Source of the DNA: a virus
Length of the DNA: 64,000 nucleotides
Direction: 5' to 3' (one strand)
IMG/VR virus record: IMGVR_UViG_3300037010_002425
Span: 1-64,000 of that record
Numbering within the stretch: position 1 is the stretch's first letter; the number at the start of each line of letters is the position of its first letter. The notes beneath the pieces are model-generated. The model was not told the origin of the DNA and did no database searches. It saw only the letters and a program-made list of their open reading frames with translations. Below, in pieces: positions 38,887 to 47,265 of this stretch. Both the position numbers and the translations under genes were made by a program.

Positions 38887-39674
38887 GCGTAGATCGAGCC
38901 CACTTTCCCCTGGGCGCTGGTAGCGGTCGTCGTCGACGGGTACCAGGCGAACATAAGAGTTGCCCCGTCGTAAATGCGCGGAGGCGGTTCCGACACGAGG
39001 TCATATTGCCCCTTCGTGTTCGCAATGATGCCGATTTCCGCGAGCCGCTTGCAAAGCGTCACGTTAGCGACGCCTGCCGCCGCCGCCGTGTTGACCTGCA
39101 GGTTAGTAAGCTGCTTGATTCCGAGGCTGCCGGTCAGAAGCGGCAGCGGGCCCATCCAGTTAAGCGGAGTTGCCGCGTTGGGAAGGGTGAGCGTAGGTGC
39201 CGTGGTGACGGCAGCGTTCGTGTCGTCGGTGTAGTCCAGGCGTACCACCGGGGCCGTCGTCGTCGTCGCTGTCGTGATCTCGATAAACGCTTCGAGCCCG
39301 ATGCCGTCTGTGTAGCGAGTGGGCACAGTGTTGTTGAGCGACTTTGCGCCCGTTGCCGCCAGGGATACGGCGCCGACGCTGCAAAGGCGGTCGAAGAGGA
39401 TCAGAGTTCCTTGCGTAGTAGCAAGGCCAGAAAACCCGGCGATATAGCGCTGAAAGCTGGCCTGGTCCGGAAAGAACAGGCCGCCGGCGGTCTTGTTGTA
39501 TTGGGTGCCGGTGGAGGAGGGGGCTGCTCCCGCACCCGGCATCCCGGTAGCTGCCCAGCCGGAGACCATCTGCCCCGCCGCCTGAGCAGCCGTAAAGCTT
39601 TTGAAAAAGCCGGAGTCGTTAAAGCGGCCTGCCCCAATAGCCGCCGAGATGTCGTCAAGCTGGGTTAGCGCCAT
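38883..39674 (-). CDS. Virion-associated protein, 263 aa
   Basis: Start at ATG 39674 (MALTQLDDISAAIG), two bases after the upstream stop codon. The sequence is rich in Ala, Thr and Gly with repeated short strands (TTATTTTAPVVRLDYTDD, GVANVTLCKRLAEIG), typical of phage structural proteins in the tail-tip region. N-terminal helix and PSSTGTQYNKTAGG segment are similar to uncharacterised virion proteins of other phages. Its stop codon overlaps the fibre start. Specific role unknown. Confidence 0.65.
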   Translation of the reverse strand: MALTQLDDISAAIGAGRFNDSGFFKSFTAAQAAGQMVSGWAATGMPGAGAAPSSTGTQYNKTAGGLFFPDQASFQRYIAGFSGLATTQGTLILFDRLCSVGAVSLAATGAKSLNNTVPTRYTDGIGLEAFIEITTATTTTAPVVRLDYTDDTNAAVTTAPTLTLPNAATPLNWMGPLPLLTGSLGIKQLTNLQVNTAAAAGVANVTLCKRLAEIGIIANTKGQYDLVSEPPPRIYDGATLMFAWYPSTTTATSAQGKVGSIYA

Positions 39675-39675
39675 G

Positions 39676-39927
39676 TCAGCCCACCGTTCCTTCGCCCGAC
39701 GAAACGAAGAGCTGATCGACGGCGTTCGTCGGTTCCGGTTCCGGCAAGGATTCGTCGAGGGGAAGTGCCGCAACGCTGTAAAGCGCTTCCGGCACGACGA
39801 TTACCCAGCCTTCCGGCTTGTCGAGTTTCTCCGCTTCCGCAGTGGCGAGAGCGCGAGATGCGTAGATACCGGGCAGAAGGCCGAGGTGCTGTGAACGAAG
39901 ACGAAACGTTTGGTAGCTTTTCAGCAT
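39676..39927 (-). CDS. Hypothetical protein of tail region, 83 aa
   Basis: Unrecognised small protein (MLKSYQTFRLRSQHLG). It contains GWVIVVPEALYSVAALP and a final acidic, Pro-rich segment. It is flanked by structural genes with gaps of 1-2 bases, so it is probably a minor virion or assembly protein. Confidence 0.6.
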   Translation of the reverse strand: MLKSYQTFRLRSQHLGLLPGIYASRALATAEAEKLDKPEGWVIVVPEALYSVAALPLDESLPEPEPTNAVDQLFVSSGEGTVG

Positions 39928-39929
39928 GA

Positions 39930-40337
39930 TCAGGCCGCCTGGGTAATAACGAGGGAGGACACCGAGACGCTAGCCCCGGAGCTGATAGCCGCGCTGTTAA
40001 GCACGAGGTTCGGGGTGCTTCCGGCGATGCCCGCCGAGCCATCGTGAACACGCGTAGTGCCATCGCTCTTTACGAGCGAGTACCAAGTTGCGGTTCCCGT
40101 AGCCAGAGCCGCCGAAGACGTAATCGCATTAGCGGTTTTCGAGCCCGCCGAGGCGGCAGCGAAGGCCGTTGCGTTGAGGGAAAGCCGGGCGAGTCGCACC
40201 TGGGCGGCGATGGCCGTGTCGGCATCTGTCGGCTGCGTGCCGTCGTAGATGTCGAGAAAGCCCGCGTTGAGAACGTCGAGAGCCGCATTCAGGGCGAGGT
40301 TTCGGCTGGCGACGGAGGTTTTCGGATTAAGAGCCAT
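39930..40337 (-). CDS. Virion-associated protein, 135 aa
   Basis: Begins MALNPKTSVASRNLALNAALDVLNAG, followed by FLDIYDGTQPTDAD and Ala/Ser/Thr-rich beta-strands. This arrangement is shared by many uncharacterised phage tail-region proteins that start with a helix and carry an IYDGTQP-type turn. Probably a small structural or fibre-associated protein. Confidence 0.65.
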   Translation of the reverse strand: MALNPKTSVASRNLALNAALDVLNAGFLDIYDGTQPTDADTAIAAQVRLARLSLNATAFAAASAGSKTANAITSSAALATGTATWYSLVKSDGTTRVHDGSAGIAGSTPNLVLNSAAISSGASVSVSSLVITQAA

Positions 40338-40602
40338 TGCTTACCTGCGTTTCTGCCGGTTTTCCGGCGTTGTTGGCCACGGCGACGGCGAGGCGTCCCT
40401 TGGCGTAGTGTTTCGTAACATCTTCCGCGGTGTGCGCTGCAAACCACGTGGTGAGAACCCATTCGAGCAGGCTTTTCACCTGGTCCCAGCTCGCCTTGTT
40501 GGCGAAAAGAGCCCCGAAAGCCAGGGCGACGACGAAGAGAGCAACAATGCCCTTCGTGGAAGAAAGAAGCCGCGTGAGGGGATTCGGAGAGTCAGGATTC
40601 AC
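40327..40602 (-). CDS. Small membrane protein, possible holin, 91 aa
   Basis: One clear transmembrane helix (residues about 17-34, KGIVALFVVALAFGALFA) follows a polar N-terminus. The rest contains an amphipathic helix (VKSLLEWVLTTWFAAH) and a charged tail. Placement at the end of the tail genes is common for holins, but no endolysin gene is adjacent, so the call is tentative. Overlaps its downstream neighbour by 11 bases. Confidence 0.55.
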   Translation of the reverse strand: MNPDSPNPLTRLLSSTKGIVALFVVALAFGALFANKASWDQVKSLLEWVLTTWFAAHTAEDVTKHYAKGRLAVAVANNAGKPAETQVSNGS

Positions 40603-43600
40603 GGGTACACCTTGGTAAAGTTGGAGAGAAATCCGCCGGCGCCGTCAGAGTACCACTTCAGGTCGTCGAGGCGGATTCCTCCTGCGTCGGTCGCGCCGGT
40701 GGCGTGAAGTACGTTCCCGACGCTGTAGGCGTGCGTGTCGCTGTTCGCCGGAAGGCCGTACTTGGCGACGAGGACGTTGCAGGCAAACATGCCGAAGATG
40801 CAGCGGTTGTGCCGGATAGCCGCGTTGTCCGACGCGCCCGCCGAACGCGGAAGCTCGATGAAGTTTCCATAAACCTGGAATTGACGGAGCCCTTGCAGGA
40901 TCACGCCAACGTAGTCTCCGTTAACAATGGGCTCGTCGACAGAGTCTGCGCGGAACTTGAAGACGTTGTTCGCCATTCGGAGGCCGGTAAACGCGTTAGA
41001 GAGTCCATCGAAGCCGCCGTCCGGGCTAGCGGCGATGATGTTCGCACCGCCGTCCGCCCCGCCAACGTAGTCTGGGGCGTTCGTGACGACATCGCCGCCA
41101 TCCAAAGACACCGGGTAGAAGCCCAGGTAGTATTCGTAGTTGGGAGAGACGGTTCCGCCCGTCAGGGACACCGGAGAGGCGCCGCCCGCGTTCCCGCTCA
41201 TGCTGATGACGTTGTCGGAAAGCTCGACACCGACGATGGTGAAATTTCCGCGGTAGGTGTTTTTGACGGCAAGAAGGTGCGCCGCTTCTGCCATCGCCGG
41301 CTTCGCCGGAGTAACGCCAGGCGCCCGCGGAATGATACCCGCCCACACGAAGTCCCCGGCGATGCGGGTGCGTCGCATCGTGACGGCCTCGAAATCCGGC
41401 TGCGCGTCGATGGTGTTGACGATGAAGCCGCCAATCCACCGGCCGTAGCTGGAGTTAAAGTAGCCGTTAACGGAGTTCTGCGGGAGGCGGAGCGAATTGC
41501 CGTCGAGAAGCAGATTCTTGACGTAGCTCGACTCGATGAGCACGGCAGCCGCGGCCCAGAAGTGCGTGCCGGCCACCTGGGCGGAGTAGGACGTGAGCGC
41601 GTCGGGAGACGCGATAGAGAACGAGTTGTTCCGAATCGTGACGTTTTCGTAGGTGCGGTTCGCCAGGAAGGCGATGGCCGAGCAGGTAACGGCGTATCCC
41701 GGCGACCCGCCCTTCACGAAGAACGGCCGGCCGGCGGTGTCGGAAGTGCTCCCGGTGCCGCTCACCGCACGCCCCGCGATAAACGTTCCGTTGTAGCCGA
41801 TGCGACATTCCTCAATGAGGGTGCGGCCGCCGTAGCCTACGCCGTCGTTCGCGTTAACGATCATCGGGAGGAAGCAGCGGAGGTCACCCGGCGACCCGTA
41901 CAGCTCGCCCGAAAGCGTGCAGTTGCGGATGGCGACGCCGGCGAACGACTTGCCAATAACGAGCGCCCCGTGCGCGTCCTCGAAGTGTCGTGGCGTAAAG
42001 ACACAGTCTTCGATGGTGAGCTGGTTCGTAAACGAGAAGTGCTGCGGGTTACCTTCCGCCGCCTTGAACGGCGTGAGGCCCGAGACGCTGGACGTCCCCG
42101 CCATGCTGCCGACGAAGGCGCCGTCCCAGTAACGGGACACTCGCAGGCAGCAGGCGTGGAGATAGTTGTCCCCTTCGTTGCCGAACGAAGAGGAGCTGCC
42201 GGCTTCCTGCGAATACTTACTCCACAGCCGGGTACGCTTCAGCGTGATGTTCGAGGCCACGATGTCAACGGGGAAGGCGAACTCGCAGTCCTCGATAATG
42301 ACGTGTTGCGCGACGAGCTTGAGCCCGTAGGCGATGCCGTCCGCCCCGCCAAGGAAGTCAAAGGCGATTCCTTTGAGCACGATCGTGTCCGCCGAGAGCA
42401 CCAAGACGGCGTTGCCGTCCGGAAAGCTTTTCGGCACGGTAACGCGCGTCTGGTGTTTCCCGTAGCCGACGAACTCAAGCAGCGATTGTCCCTCGTCGGG
42501 GTAGGTAGCGCCGTCAACGTAGGTGTGGAGTAGGGCGGCTTCGAACGTGTCCGGCCCCAGCTTCGGCACCTGCAACGCGCTTCCGAAGATTCCGCCTGCA
42601 GCAACGGCATGGTCGCCGGGCAGGAGGGAGAAGCGGAGCTTTCGCCCGCCATTAGAGCCAGTGTGTAGGGCCAGGTTGCCGAGCCCGTGCGAGCGCACCA
42701 AAAAGCGCAGTGCGTCGTAGAGCTGCGTTCCCGAGTTCACGATAGCCTCGCGGTCTCGGTTAATTGCGTCTGCCACGCTACCGAGGTCCGGCGCGTCGTA
42801 GGTGACGTGCCCGTTCGCCCACAGCAATTTTCCGTTTTCGTGCCGGCAGACAATCTGCGCGCCTGCGCCGGTAAACTCGGAGGGGTCTCCCACGTAGAGG
42901 TTTTCCGCCGTGAGTCCAGAGAAAGAGCCGCCAGACGGTCCGAAGTAGAGGCCCGCAGCCCCCTTGCGGTGGAACGTTTCGTCAGACAGCCCGCGCCACC
43001 CGAGCGCCTTGCCGACGGGAAGCGTCCAACCTCCCGAGGGTGCCACGCCCGGAGTGGCGTACGTCACAACCGGATTGCTAACGAGGTGCTGCGGCCCGCG
43101 TGCGTCCAACGCGGCAGTGGCGGACATGTAGAGCTTTCCCGCGTTAGAGTCCCAGAGGATGGAACCCGTCGAGAACATCGACACGAAGCTGTTGCCCTCG
43201 CCGAGCGGCTCGCGAAGGTCCACGGTGTAGAGGAATTGCACGACGTCGGGTCCGCCCGGATCGCCGATGGCAGGTCCAAGGTTTCGTCGTGCAAAGCGAC
43301 AGAGGAGCACCTGCGTCTGGAAGCCCCCAAGCAGGGTCGCATCCGACGGGTTTCCCAGCGCAGGCACCGCAGCGATGGCCGCCGCAAGGGTCGCTGCCTC
43401 GGACGCGGCGAATACCACCGTGGGCTCTCGACGGAGGGCCGTAATTCCAAGTTCCGCGATGGCGATGGTGGGGTCTTCGAGGTCGGTGATCTCGGCGAGT
43501 GTAATCGTCGCGTAGAGGACGCCGTAGCTGATAGGCCCGAGCGGCGTAGCTAGCGGCGCGAAAATGGAGTCGCCCATCGGGAGGTCGCCGGCGAGGAGCA

Positions 43601-43895
43601 AGCGAAACCCGTCGACGTAGGAAACGCCGCCGCTAACGCTAAGAACGACGTTCGCACCATCCAAGACGGGCTTCCACGCGTCTCCGGTCGCAAAGAGCTT
43701 GGATTGGCCGAGGGCCGCACCCGAGGAATTCTGGCTCTCCCGTCCGAGCATCGCGCGGAAGGCGTCAGTTTGGGCCGAGCGTAGAATGTCTTGTGCCTCG
43801 TTAAGGTCGCTGTCGACGACCACGGTGCCTTGCTGGAAAACGACGGTGGAACGGTTTTTCGCGCGGTCGAAAGAGTTACGAGTGTTGTTAGTCAT
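40599..43895 (-). CDS. Tail spike with DUF6519-like N-terminus and beta-helix, 1098 aa
   Basis: The first 55 residues (SFDRAKNRSTVVFQQGTVVVDSD then LNEAQDILRS) match the start of DUF6519-type phage tail proteins (FD..K....V..QQG.v..D.D.NE). From about residue 380 to 1050 the chain has the repeated short strands of a right-handed parallel beta-helix (HVIIEDCEFAF, GVAIRNCTLSG, ENVTIRNNSFSI, GNFTIVGVELSDN). Such spikes bind or cut host surface polysaccharide. No catalytic residues can be assigned by eye. A second receptor protein lies next to it. Confidence 0.8.
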   Translation of the reverse strand: MTNNTRNSFDRAKNRSTVVFQQGTVVVDSDLNEAQDILRSAQTDAFRAMLGRESQNSSGAALGQSKLFATGDAWKPVLDGANVVLSVSGGVSYVDGFRLLLAGDLPMGDSIFAPLATPLGPISYGVLYATITLAEITDLEDPTIAIAELGITALRREPTVVFAASEAATLAAAIAAVPALGNPSDATLLGGFQTQVLLCRFARRNLGPAIGDPGGPDVVQFLYTVDLREPLGEGNSFVSMFSTGSILWDSNAGKLYMSATAALDARGPQHLVSNPVVTYATPGVAPSGGWTLPVGKALGWRGLSDETFHRKGAAGLYFGPSGGSFSGLTAENLYVGDPSEFTGAGAQIVCRHENGKLLWANGHVTYDAPDLGSVADAINRDREAIVNSGTQLYDALRFLVRSHGLGNLALHTGSNGGRKLRFSLLPGDHAVAAGGIFGSALQVPKLGPDTFEAALLHTYVDGATYPDEGQSLLEFVGYGKHQTRVTVPKSFPDGNAVLVLSADTIVLKGIAFDFLGGADGIAYGLKLVAQHVIIEDCEFAFPVDIVASNITLKRTRLWSKYSQEAGSSSSFGNEGDNYLHACCLRVSRYWDGAFVGSMAGTSSVSGLTPFKAAEGNPQHFSFTNQLTIEDCVFTPRHFEDAHGALVIGKSFAGVAIRNCTLSGELYGSPGDLRCFLPMIVNANDGVGYGGRTLIEECRIGYNGTFIAGRAVSGTGSTSDTAGRPFFVKGGSPGYAVTCSAIAFLANRTYENVTIRNNSFSIASPDALTSYSAQVAGTHFWAAAAVLIESSYVKNLLLDGNSLRLPQNSVNGYFNSSYGRWIGGFIVNTIDAQPDFEAVTMRRTRIAGDFVWAGIIPRAPGVTPAKPAMAEAAHLLAVKNTYRGNFTIVGVELSDNVISMSGNAGGASPVSLTGGTVSPNYEYYLGFYPVSLDGGDVVTNAPDYVGGADGGANIIAASPDGGFDGLSNAFTGLRMANNVFKFRADSVDEPIVNGDYVGVILQGLRQFQVYGNFIELPRSAGASDNAAIRHNRCIFGMFACNVLVAKYGLPANSDTHAYSVGNVLHATGATDAGGIRLDDLKWYSDGAGGFLSNFTKVYP

Positions 43896-43905
43896 GATCG
43901 GCCTT

Positions 43906-46900
43906 TCAGGGAGTCGTAGCGGTTACGTTGGCGAAGTGGAGGCACCAGTTGGGCTGCCAGGGGTCGGAGTCACGCAGCTGCCCGCGCCGAACCTTGCCGT
44001 CTCCGTCCCCAAGGAACGCGTAGGCAACGGAGATATCGGTCGCCGCCGGCAGCGGTGCGGCAGTGTCGATGTACACGATATTCCCCGCGATGGACACTGA
44101 CGCAATCGTGAGCTTCGTTGCTCCGTTATAAAGCTCGAAGCCCTTGCCGTTTGTCCATTCGGTATTCACCACCGAATGGTTTCCGTCCCACAGCGCGGAA
44201 TCGAAGACGAGCGGCCCGTGCGGTACGGCCATCGTCAAGGTGACGCGCGAGCCAGAGGCTTCCGCGCTAATGGGCTGCAGCGGAACCCATCCGCGCCCGC
44301 GGCGAACTTCGTTGAACACCTGCCAGTTTTTGCGCGCCAGGTCTCGGTAGCCTTGCGCCGTCAGGTGCAGGTTGTCGGGGGAGAATTCGTACTGGTACTT
44401 TGGCCCGCTAACGAAGATGTCGTTCGGCCACAGAATACCGGCCTGGCGCTGCGATTCGTGTACGGCGAGGGATACCGGGAGCGACGCGTACATGCCGGCC
44501 GACGCTTGGGAGAGGATGAGCGGAATGCGCGTTGCCTGTCCCGTAATCGCGCGCACGTCGTGGTCGTAGTCCTGCTGCATCTGTCGCACCGACAGGTTGT
44601 ACGCGGTGTCGGCGTAGTCGCTCTCGCCGTGCGTGAGGATGACAGCGGCTACTTCGTAGCTCTTGCCCTGCGAGTTAAGAATCCGCTTGAACGCGGTAAC
44701 CTCGTCGATGGCGGCAGAAAAGCTGCGTCCCGGCTCGATGGAGTCGTTCGGCTCGGTAACGCCGTTTTTCGCGATCAAGTACATCGCCCAGCCGTCTTTA
44801 CCGACGAGTGAGTGGGCCGTCTTCATCCGCCCGCGATAGGCGCCTTCCGCAAGTGAAGCGAAATAGGTAGCGCCCGTCTCGCCCTCAACGTTGTTCGGGT
44901 GAGGAAGGTTCTGCGTGAACTCGCGGGGCGGCTCGGCGATGTCTACGGCTGTCCACGTAGTCGTCGGCGTGATGAGGGTTGGCAGTAGCGCCTGCATTCC
45001 GGCGAGGCGAAGATGTCCGGGCACCGGCATTGTCGTAATGGGCGGGTAGGCGGTAGCTCCAACAGAAAGCGATTGCCCCGTCTCGATGATTCCGAGGACA
45101 TTATCCGGCGATTCAAGCAGATAGTCTTTAACCGGCTCAAAGCGCACGTAGACGTTGGCTCCCTTCGGCGCGAACGAGGGCAACGCAGCGACAAGCCGCG
45201 CATAGGAGTACGCGTCCCTCTGCGAAAGAATCACGTAGGTAGAGCCTGCCCGCGCCACCGCCTCGATATTCAAGTCGCGGTCGTTCGGCTCCAGGTAGAG
45301 AGCGGTCTCGCTGTTCCCCGTGATTCGGTAGAGGCGCCGCGTGTTCCAGTTGGGAATAACGTAGTGCCCCGTGAGCGCACCGGGAATCCACGCTGCTGTG
45401 CTGTCCGTAAGCTCGTTGTAGAGCGACGGATACGCGCCGCCCTTCGTGGCGGTGACGGTGCCCAGCGCCTCGTAATTTCCGCTAACCCACAACAGGACGT
45501 CGGAAGGTCGCGGCGCATAGACGTCGGCGAAGTCGGAGCCCCCACCCGGCATAAAGCTCCAGTAGGAGTCGAACGCTTCCGAGCGCAGGCGCGCATCCCA
45601 CAGCCCCGAGGGCATTAGGGAGAAGTCGCCGACGTGTAGACGGAATCCCGTTTCTGCAGAGCGCGTAGCCCAAGCACCGGGCGTGTGCGCATCCGCGATG
45701 GACGCTTGTCCGTTAGCCACGGGTGCCGACGGGGCCAGCGTGATGCGGGTCTTTCCAGCTGCGAACTCTCCAGTCTCGTATTGCCCGGTAATGAAAAAGC
45801 GGTTTCCGGCCGAGTCCAAAAAGGACACCGCCCCGGTGCTGTACAGAGCGCCCGCCATCCAGGAGCGCGGCGTCTCGCTCGGCAGCTGCCAGGCGTCATT
45901 GGTGATTACCGCGTCGATATCGAACACACCGTCAGAGGGAGACGAGCCCGTAATGAGTAGCTCTTTCCGCATGAAGGCGGAGGGGTCGGAGAAGGAAATC
46001 TCCTGGTCACTTTCGCCGCCGGCGGACACAGAGCCTACGCAAGCGAAGCCACCCCAGGCGTCGAGCGCAAACATGTTCTCCGGTTGATAGGTCGGCAACT
46101 CGACGATATCCCCCGTAGGTGTTTCCGCAGTGTGGACAGCTGAGACGCCCGGAGCGTTCGAGGTGGGGTTGATCCGGTACCAAGTTGACTTCCCGTCCCA
46201 CGTCTTCATAACACGAGAAGAACCGCAGTGCGGGTAGTTCTCCTGCTCACAACGAACGTCCCAGCCCGTGGAGAGCTTCGCCAGTGCCACCAGCGAGGGG
46301 CAGGTGCCCTTCGTGGCCTGCACGGTCGAGATTCCGGTAACAAGGCGCCGCAGAGAAGACGTTTCCGCATTCATGTCTACCGGGATGCCCTGTTCTTTCG
46401 CCGCGGCGCGCAAAAGGCCATCCTGGTTAGAGGGAATGCCAATCTGCCCAGCCGGCATGAGGTCCGGGTCGCGCAGGTCTCCGAGGGCCGAAAGCCAGCC
46501 TCGGAAAAGGTTGGTAACCGCCAGAAGATTTCGGGTCTTCGATTCCGCGAGGCCGCGGTCGTCGCCAGCCAGCGTACTTTGGTCTGCCCGGCGCACGGCT
46601 TTCGGGAGCAGCTGGTAGACGTAGTTACCTTCTGCAGCTTCGTAGTCCTCGATAGAGAGGCCAGTAACCATGCCGTCGGCCGAAAACAGCCACTGTTCCG
46701 GCTGCATCGGAGCGCTGGCCGCCGACGACAGAAACACGGTGTAGTAGTAGGCCCCCGGGGCCACCGTGTCGGTGAAGTTGGTAACGGCCACGCCGGCGTA
46801 GATAGCTTCCGCGTCGGGGTCGTACGGGAGGCGGGGGTGTCCTTTCTGGGAGCGGAGAATCCGCACGCGGGTGGTACCGCTCCCGTTTCGCCACGTCAGG

Positions 46901-47265
46901 TCGACGCGGTTTCCCTCAGGAAAGGTCACGGCGCGCAGCTCGCTGATCTGCGGCTGGTCGACGCGAAACAAGAAAGCTTCCCGCGCCGTTTCTCCACTCG
47001 CCGTTCCCGTCGCATGGAGGGCGATCGAAGGGGTGTCGGCGGAGAGGGCAGAAACGCGGTAGGTCCGGGAGTCTGCGGTAAAGGCGGTAAGCACCGCCAA
47101 AAAGCCTACGGCGGCTACGAGGGAGCCGCCGAGGACGAGAGGTTGTCCGTTTGCCATAACGTTGATGCTTCCTGTAACCAGCCCCATCCCCTGGAAGGTG
47201 AGTAAAAACTCAGCGTCTCGGGAAACAGGAGCAATCGGGTTTTGGGGGGTGACGGTGATCTTCAT
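43906..47265 (-). CDS. Tail protein with SGNH-type esterase domain, 1119 aa
   Basis: The N-terminal 140 residues are beta-rich. Residues about 220-370 resemble phage tail protein I (baseplate-to-fibre connector; GWLSALGDLRDPDLMP, ATKGTCPSLVALAKLSTGWD). From about 730 to 970 there is a sialate-esterase-like SGNH hydrolase: GIIETGQSLSVG (nucleophile Ser in GQS, about 732), VILTHGESDY (about 878) and DNLHLTAQGY (about 965, catalytic Asp and His). It probably deacetylates host surface glycan during adsorption. The fusion of connector and enzyme in one chain is unusual. Confidence 0.8.
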   Translation of the reverse strand: MKITVTPQNPIAPVSRDAEFLLTFQGMGLVTGSINVMANGQPLVLGGSLVAAVGFLAVLTAFTADSRTYRVSALSADTPSIALHATGTASGETAREAFLFRVDQPQISELRAVTFPEGNRVDLTWRNGSGTTRVRILRSQKGHPRLPYDPDAEAIYAGVAVTNFTDTVAPGAYYYTVFLSSAASAPMQPEQWLFSADGMVTGLSIEDYEAAEGNYVYQLLPKAVRRADQSTLAGDDRGLAESKTRNLLAVTNLFRGWLSALGDLRDPDLMPAGQIGIPSNQDGLLRAAAKEQGIPVDMNAETSSLRRLVTGISTVQATKGTCPSLVALAKLSTGWDVRCEQENYPHCGSSRVMKTWDGKSTWYRINPTSNAPGVSAVHTAETPTGDIVELPTYQPENMFALDAWGGFACVGSVSAGGESDQEISFSDPSAFMRKELLITGSSPSDGVFDIDAVITNDAWQLPSETPRSWMAGALYSTGAVSFLDSAGNRFFITGQYETGEFAAGKTRITLAPSAPVANGQASIADAHTPGAWATRSAETGFRLHVGDFSLMPSGLWDARLRSEAFDSYWSFMPGGGSDFADVYAPRPSDVLLWVSGNYEALGTVTATKGGAYPSLYNELTDSTAAWIPGALTGHYVIPNWNTRRLYRITGNSETALYLEPNDRDLNIEAVARAGSTYVILSQRDAYSYARLVAALPSFAPKGANVYVRFEPVKDYLLESPDNVLGIIETGQSLSVGATAYPPITTMPVPGHLRLAGMQALLPTLITPTTTWTAVDIAEPPREFTQNLPHPNNVEGETGATYFASLAEGAYRGRMKTAHSLVGKDGWAMYLIAKNGVTEPNDSIEPGRSFSAAIDEVTAFKRILNSQGKSYEVAAVILTHGESDYADTAYNLSVRQMQQDYDHDVRAITGQATRIPLILSQASAGMYASLPVSLAVHESQRQAGILWPNDIFVSGPKYQYEFSPDNLHLTAQGYRDLARKNWQVFNEVRRGRGWVPLQPISAEASGSRVTLTMAVPHGPLVFDSALWDGNHSVVNTEWTNGKGFELYNGATKLTIASVSIAGNIVYIDTAAPLPAATDISVAYAFLGDGDGKVRRGQLRDSDPWQPNWCLHFANVTATTP

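Noticed and set aside
40704-42533. A 609-codon plus-strand frame
   Set aside because: Antisense shadow of the beta-helix tail spike. Its Arg/Val/Asp-rich composition is typical of such shadows, and all convincing genes of the window lie on the other strand.
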